Positions 61,390-64,000 of a DNA stretch of 64,000 nt are shown here, one piece after another. Source of the stretch: DASWJZ01 sp963846475 (lineage in GTDB: Bacteria > Pseudomonadota > Alphaproteobacteria > Rhizobiales > Afifellaceae); assembly GCA_963846475.1 (NCBI GenBank), contig CAWJVZ010000003.1, forward strand, positions 682,001 through 746,000, read 5' to 3'. How positions within the stretch are numbered: the stretch's first letter is position 1; the number at the start of each line of letters is the position of its first letter. The notes under the pieces are model-generated. The model was not told where the DNA came from and searched no databases. It worked only from the letters and a program-made list of their open reading frames with translations. Position numbers and translations under genes: made by a program.

Positions 61390-61896
61390 CTACGGCGTCT
61401 TGTCGAGCTTCTGGACATGCTCCAGGTGCATCTGGACGACCGGCAGCGTCTTCTGGGCGTGCGCCTTGAGCGCCTCGTTGTCGCCGCCTTCGGCATAGGA
61501 TTGCATCAGAGCCACCGCCTCTTCGTGGGCGGCGACCTGCGCGTCGATATAGGCGGCATCGAAGTCCGGGATGTTGGCGGCGTTCATGGCATCGAAAGGC
61601 AGCTTGTGCTGTTCGGCCATCGCCCCGGGCGGCGTGATGTCGAGGCCGGATTCCTGCACGGCGGCGAGCAATTCCTCGCTCGACTTGCCGTGGTCGGCGA
61701 TCATCATCTGCGCGAATTCCTTCACCTCGGCGCTCTCTGCCTTCTCCAGGGCGGAGGTGCTCGACTGGATCTCGAACATGTCGGAGCTGGCGGCCATGGT
61801 GACGAACTCCTCGGCCGGCGGAGGGGCCATCTGTGCCATGGCGGCGGAAGCGAGGAAGGCGAGCGCGGCTGCGGCGGACAAAAGCTGAATTTTCAT
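61390..61896 (-). CDS. DUF4142 exported protein (ferritin-like fold)
   Basis: A 168-residue protein with signal LLSAAAALAFLASAAMAQ and a helical DUF4142 domain: FVTMAASSDMFEIQSSTSAL, KEFAQMMIADHGKSSEELL, then FDAAYIDAQVAAHEEAVALM and LPVVQMHLEHVQKLDK. The HxxS/H and E/H pairs are placed as in the ferritin-like DUF4142 family, whose members are exported and stress-linked but of unknown activity. A consensus EcfG promoter lies 51 to 75 bases upstream, consistent with general stress control. A GC-rich hairpin follows the gene. Confidence 0.9.
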   Translation of the reverse strand: MKIQLLSAAAALAFLASAAMAQMAPPPAEEFVTMAASSDMFEIQSSTSALEKAESAEVKEFAQMMIADHGKSSEELLAAVQESGLDITPPGAMAEQHKLPFDAMNAANIPDFDAAYIDAQVAAHEEAVALMQSYAEGGDNEALKAHAQKTLPVVQMHLEHVQKLDKTP

Positions 61897-61946
61897 CTGG
61901 TTCTCCGTGAAGACCGCCGGCTCTGCGGCGATGGTTAGTCGCGATG

Positions 61947-61971
61947 AACGACGTTGCAGCGAAAGAGTTCC
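61947..61971 (-). promoter_or_regulatory. EcfG-type promoter upstream of the DUF4142 gene
   Basis: On the minus strand GGAAC (61971-61967), a 16-base spacer and CGTT (61950-61947), an exact match to the general-stress consensus. The transcript would start near 61940, some 44 bases before the ATG at 61896. Confidence 0.75.
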
Positions 61972-62201
61972 ACGCTTTAACATAGTTATACTTGAAGTTC
62001 TCATGCGAAGCGCGGGTCTTTTCAGCTTTTCTCTTGTCGGCTTTCCGACATTGCTACGGCCCAATATTCCTCAGAATTGCGTGCGGTCCGTCCCCTCCAG
62101 CGTCGGCTACGAGGGGCAAAGCGTCGCGAGGCGGCGGTCTCGCCGGGCGAGCCGCCTTACGATAGAAGAACCCGCAACGGCCGGAGCATCACGCGATCAG
62201 C
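61972..62201. other. Rest of the intergenic space between the DUF4142 and formate dehydrogenase genes
   Basis: The 305-base divergent gap 61897-62201 holds the EcfG-type promoter of the DUF4142 gene. The remainder includes a short AT-rich stretch (near 61978-62000) and a GC-rich imperfect hairpin (near 62128-62160: GAGGCGGCGGTC ... GCGAGCCGCCTTAC). I see no open frame with coding character and no clear promoter for the formate dehydrogenase gene. Confidence 0.5.
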
Positions 62202-63905
62202 ATGACCAGCATGGACCACGCCGACATCCAGAAATTCGAGCATCCGGGGCGCGGCGGCCGGCGCGCCCGGCCGGTGCCGAAGGGGCGCCAGGTCGATCCG
62301 CGCGCGCTGGAAGAGGTGGAGGCACTGCTTGCTGGCCGGCCGCGCCACCGCGACCTGCTGATCGAGCACCTCCATTTGATCCAGGATGCTTATCGCCAGA
62401 TCTCCGCGGCGCATCTCGCCGCTCTTGCCGAGCTGATGCGCGTCCCGCTCGCCGAGGCCTACGAGGTCGCCACGTTCTACGCGCATTTCGACGTGGTGAA
62501 GGAGGGCGACGCGCCGGTGCCGCCGCTTACGGTGCGGGTCTGCGACAGCCTGACATGCGCCATGTTCGGCGCCGAAAAACTTCTGGCGGAGCTGCAGGGC
62601 ACGCTCGGCCCCGGTGTCCGCGTCGTGCGGGCGCCCTGCGTCGGCCTGTGCGACCATGCGCCTGCGGTGGAGGTCGGCCATCATTTCCTGCATAGGGCCG
62701 ACGCGGCGGCGGTGATCGAAGCTGTCCGGGGCGACGAGGTGCATCCGCACATCCCTGACTACGTCGGCTTTGACGCGTACGTGGCCGGGGGCGGCTACCG
62801 GCTCCTGGAGCGGGTCCGCTCGGGAGCCCTTAGCGTCGAGGAGGTTCTGAAGGGCCTGGACGACGCCGGCCTGCGCGGGCTGGGCGGGGCCGGTTTTCCG
62901 GCCGGCCGCAAATGGCGCTCCGTCCGCGGCGAGCCGGGACCGCGGCTGATGGCGATCAACGCCGACGAGGGCGAGCCCGGCACCTTCAAGGACCGCCACT
63001 ATCTCTACACCGACCCGCACCGTTTCCTCGAGGGCACGTTGATCGGCGCGCATGCCGTCGAGGCGACGGACGTCTACATCTATCTCCGCGACGAATATCC
63101 CATTGCCCGCGAGATCCTCAGCCGCGAGCTGTCAAAACTCCCGCCGGGTCCGCCGTACATGCATCTTCGGCGTGGCGCCGGCGCCTATATCTGCGGCGAG
63201 GAATCCTCGCTGCTGGAGAGCCTTGAGGGCAAGCGCGGCTATCCCCGCCACAAGCCGCCCTATCCGTTCCAGGTCGGCCTGTTTGGCCAGCCGACGCTGA
63301 TCAACAATGTCGAGACGCTCTATTGGGTGCGCGACATCCTGGAGAAGGGCGCGGAGTGGTGGACGAGCTTCGGGCGGAACGGCCGTGTGGGGTTGCGCAG
63401 CTTCTCCGTCTCCGGGCGGGTGAAGGAGCCGGGCATGAAGCTCGCGCCGGCCGGCATTACTGTGCGCGAGCTGATCGCGGAATATTGCGGCGGCATGACC
63501 GAGGGTCACGCTTTTGCGGCCTATCTGCCCGGCGGCGCCTCAGGCGGCATCCTGCCGGCGTCGATGGACGACATCCCGCTCGATTTCGGCACGCTCGAAA
63601 AGTACGGATGCTTCATCGGCTCGGCCGCGGTGATCGTTCTCTCCGACAAGGACGACCTGAAGGCGGCGGCGTTGAACCTGATGCGCTTCTTCGAGGACGA
63701 GAGCTGCGGCCAGTGCACGCCGTGCCGGGTCGGCACGCAAAAAGCGCGCATGCTGATGGAGCAGCCGGTGTGGAACCAGGCACTTCTCGACGAGCTTTCA
63801 CAGACGATGCGCGACGCCTCGATCTGCGGCCTCGGCCAGGCGGCCTCGAACCCGCTGACGTCGGTGATGCGCTATTTTCCGGAGCTTTTCGCGGAGGCGG
63901 GATGA
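62202..63905 (+). CDS. NAD-dependent formate dehydrogenase beta subunit, NuoE-NuoF fusion
   Basis: A 567-residue fusion. The NuoE-like part (about 20-165) carries the thioredoxin-like [2Fe-2S] cysteines RVCDSLTCAMFG and APCVGLCDHAP. The NuoF-like part (about 200-565) has the NADH loop RGLGGAGFPAGRKW, FMN-binding INADEGEPGTFKDR, YICGEESSLLESLEG and the [4Fe-4S] ligands SCGQCTPCRVGT plus DASICGLG. The fused layout matches the beta subunit of the tungsten/molybdenum NAD-linked formate dehydrogenases of methylotrophs (Fdh1B of Methylobacterium). It transfers electrons from the formate-oxidising alpha subunit to NAD in the cytoplasm. No alpha-subunit start follows on this strand before the window ends. 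Confidence 0.9.
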   Translation: MTSMDHADIQKFEHPGRGGRRARPVPKGRQVDPRALEEVEALLAGRPRHRDLLIEHLHLIQDAYRQISAAHLAALAELMRVPLAEAYEVATFYAHFDVVKEGDAPVPPLTVRVCDSLTCAMFGAEKLLAELQGTLGPGVRVVRAPCVGLCDHAPAVEVGHHFLHRADAAAVIEAVRGDEVHPHIPDYVGFDAYVAGGGYRLLERVRSGALSVEEVLKGLDDAGLRGLGGAGFPAGRKWRSVRGEPGPRLMAINADEGEPGTFKDRHYLYTDPHRFLEGTLIGAHAVEATDVYIYLRDEYPIAREILSRELSKLPPGPPYMHLRRGAGAYICGEESSLLESLEGKRGYPRHKPPYPFQVGLFGQPTLINNVETLYWVRDILEKGAEWWTSFGRNGRVGLRSFSVSGRVKEPGMKLAPAGITVRELIAEYCGGMTEGHAFAAYLPGGASGGILPASMDDIPLDFGTLEKYGCFIGSAAVIVLSDKDDLKAAALNLMRFFEDESCGQCTPCRVGTQKARMLMEQPVWNQALLDELSQTMRDASICGLGQAASNPLTSVMRYFPELFAEAG

Positions 63906-63906
63906 C

Positions 63907-64000
63907 CTATTCGGCCGCAGTGTCGAGTGTGAGCGGGATGACGATCAAGGCGGCTCCCGCCGCAAGGGCCTCCTTAACCTCGGCATCAACCCGCAGCTCC
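63907..64000 (-). CDS. Possible C-terminal end of an unknown gene, cut by window end
   Basis: On the minus strand an open frame enters from beyond the window and ends at 63907 with the peptide ELRVDAEVKEALAAGAALIV and then IPLTLDTAAE. The residue mix looks protein-like and the stop lies right behind the formate dehydrogenase stop (convergent). Too short to assign to a family. The opposite strand is also open over this short stretch but reads as low-complexity Ser/Ala/Thr. Confidence 0.3.
   Translation of the reverse strand, partial: ELRVDAEVKEALAAGAALIVIPLTLDTAAE

Noticed and set aside
63902..64000. Plus-strand open frame after the formate dehydrogenase gene as alpha-subunit start
   Set aside because: The translation (MTYSAAVSSVSGM and onwards) is Ser/Ala/Thr-rich and lacks the iron-sulfur N-terminus expected of the alpha subunit; the minus-strand reading looks more protein-like.

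Overview
This is a GC-rich window (roughly two thirds G+C by eye, with G or C in most third codon positions). Its gene content suggests an alphaproteobacterium, most likely of the Hyphomicrobiales. The signs are an HWE-family histidine kinase, a lanthanide-type XoxF alcohol dehydrogenase, LigD-type end-joining enzymes, many periplasmic-binding-protein ABC transporters, short palindromic repeats of the 'GTAGCCCGGATG' and 'GTCATCCCGG' kind, and three promoter-like sites fitting GGAAC-N16/17-CGTT, the consensus of the alphaproteobacterial general-stress sigma factor EcfG. No rRNA, tRNA, CRISPR array or insertion sequence was found.

Layout. 1-2.8 kb: most of iolD (inositol catabolism), then a TacA/TacT-like toxin-antitoxin pair. 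2.8-6.5 kb: a truncated oxidoreductase start running into the end of a malonyl-CoA synthetase gene, then a divergent two-gene split LigD (ligase, then polymerase). 6.5-7.8 kb: urease remains (ureC tail, frameshifted ureE) with an unknown gene between them. 7.9-11.9 kb: the Anbu cluster (ATP-grasp, alpha-E, transglutaminase, Anbu protease). 12-13.9 kb: HisN-like phosphatase and a choline-kinase-like protein. 13.9-21.9 kb: one minus-strand run encoding XoxF, XoxJ, a lipoprotein cytochrome c, a caa3-type oxidase (II+c, I, III, small membrane protein) and CtaG. This looks like a complete periplasmic route from alcohol to oxygen. 22-27 kb: DapA-like aldolase, alpha/beta hydrolase, PutA.

27.3-42.5 kb is a catabolic region. 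It holds a D-aminoacylase, an NMT1-type ABC transporter, a VOC protein, an uncharacterised TIM-barrel-like protein, an SDR, two Gfo/Idh/MocA dehydrogenases, a galactofuranose/ribose-type ABC transporter and an enolase-superfamily sugar-acid dehydratase. 42.5-50.9 kb: three-PAS HWE kinase, TauE/SafE exporter, a beta-hydroxyacid dehydrogenase, a second NMT1-type transporter operon ending in a SelA-like PLP enzyme, and a Spy-like periplasmic protein. 51-55.8 kb: a third sugar ABC transporter whose permease 3' end has been duplicated in tandem together with a DUF2019 gene, next to a WHH-type nuclease toxin. 55.9-64 kb: SDR, cupin, ribokinase-like kinase, SLC13-type transporter with a CBS protein, VOC protein, DUF4142 protein and a NuoE-NuoF fusion subunit of an NAD-linked formate dehydrogenase.

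Sequence quality matters for reading this annotation. Genes in three blocks (about 1-1.8, 7.3-11.9 and 27.3-36.7 kb), plus one spot near 59.5 kb, carry many one-base indels although their translated pieces are complete and conserved. Other regions are clean. I treat these as probable assembly or sequencing errors, not gene decay. The ureC tail and the oxidoreductase start are real truncations.
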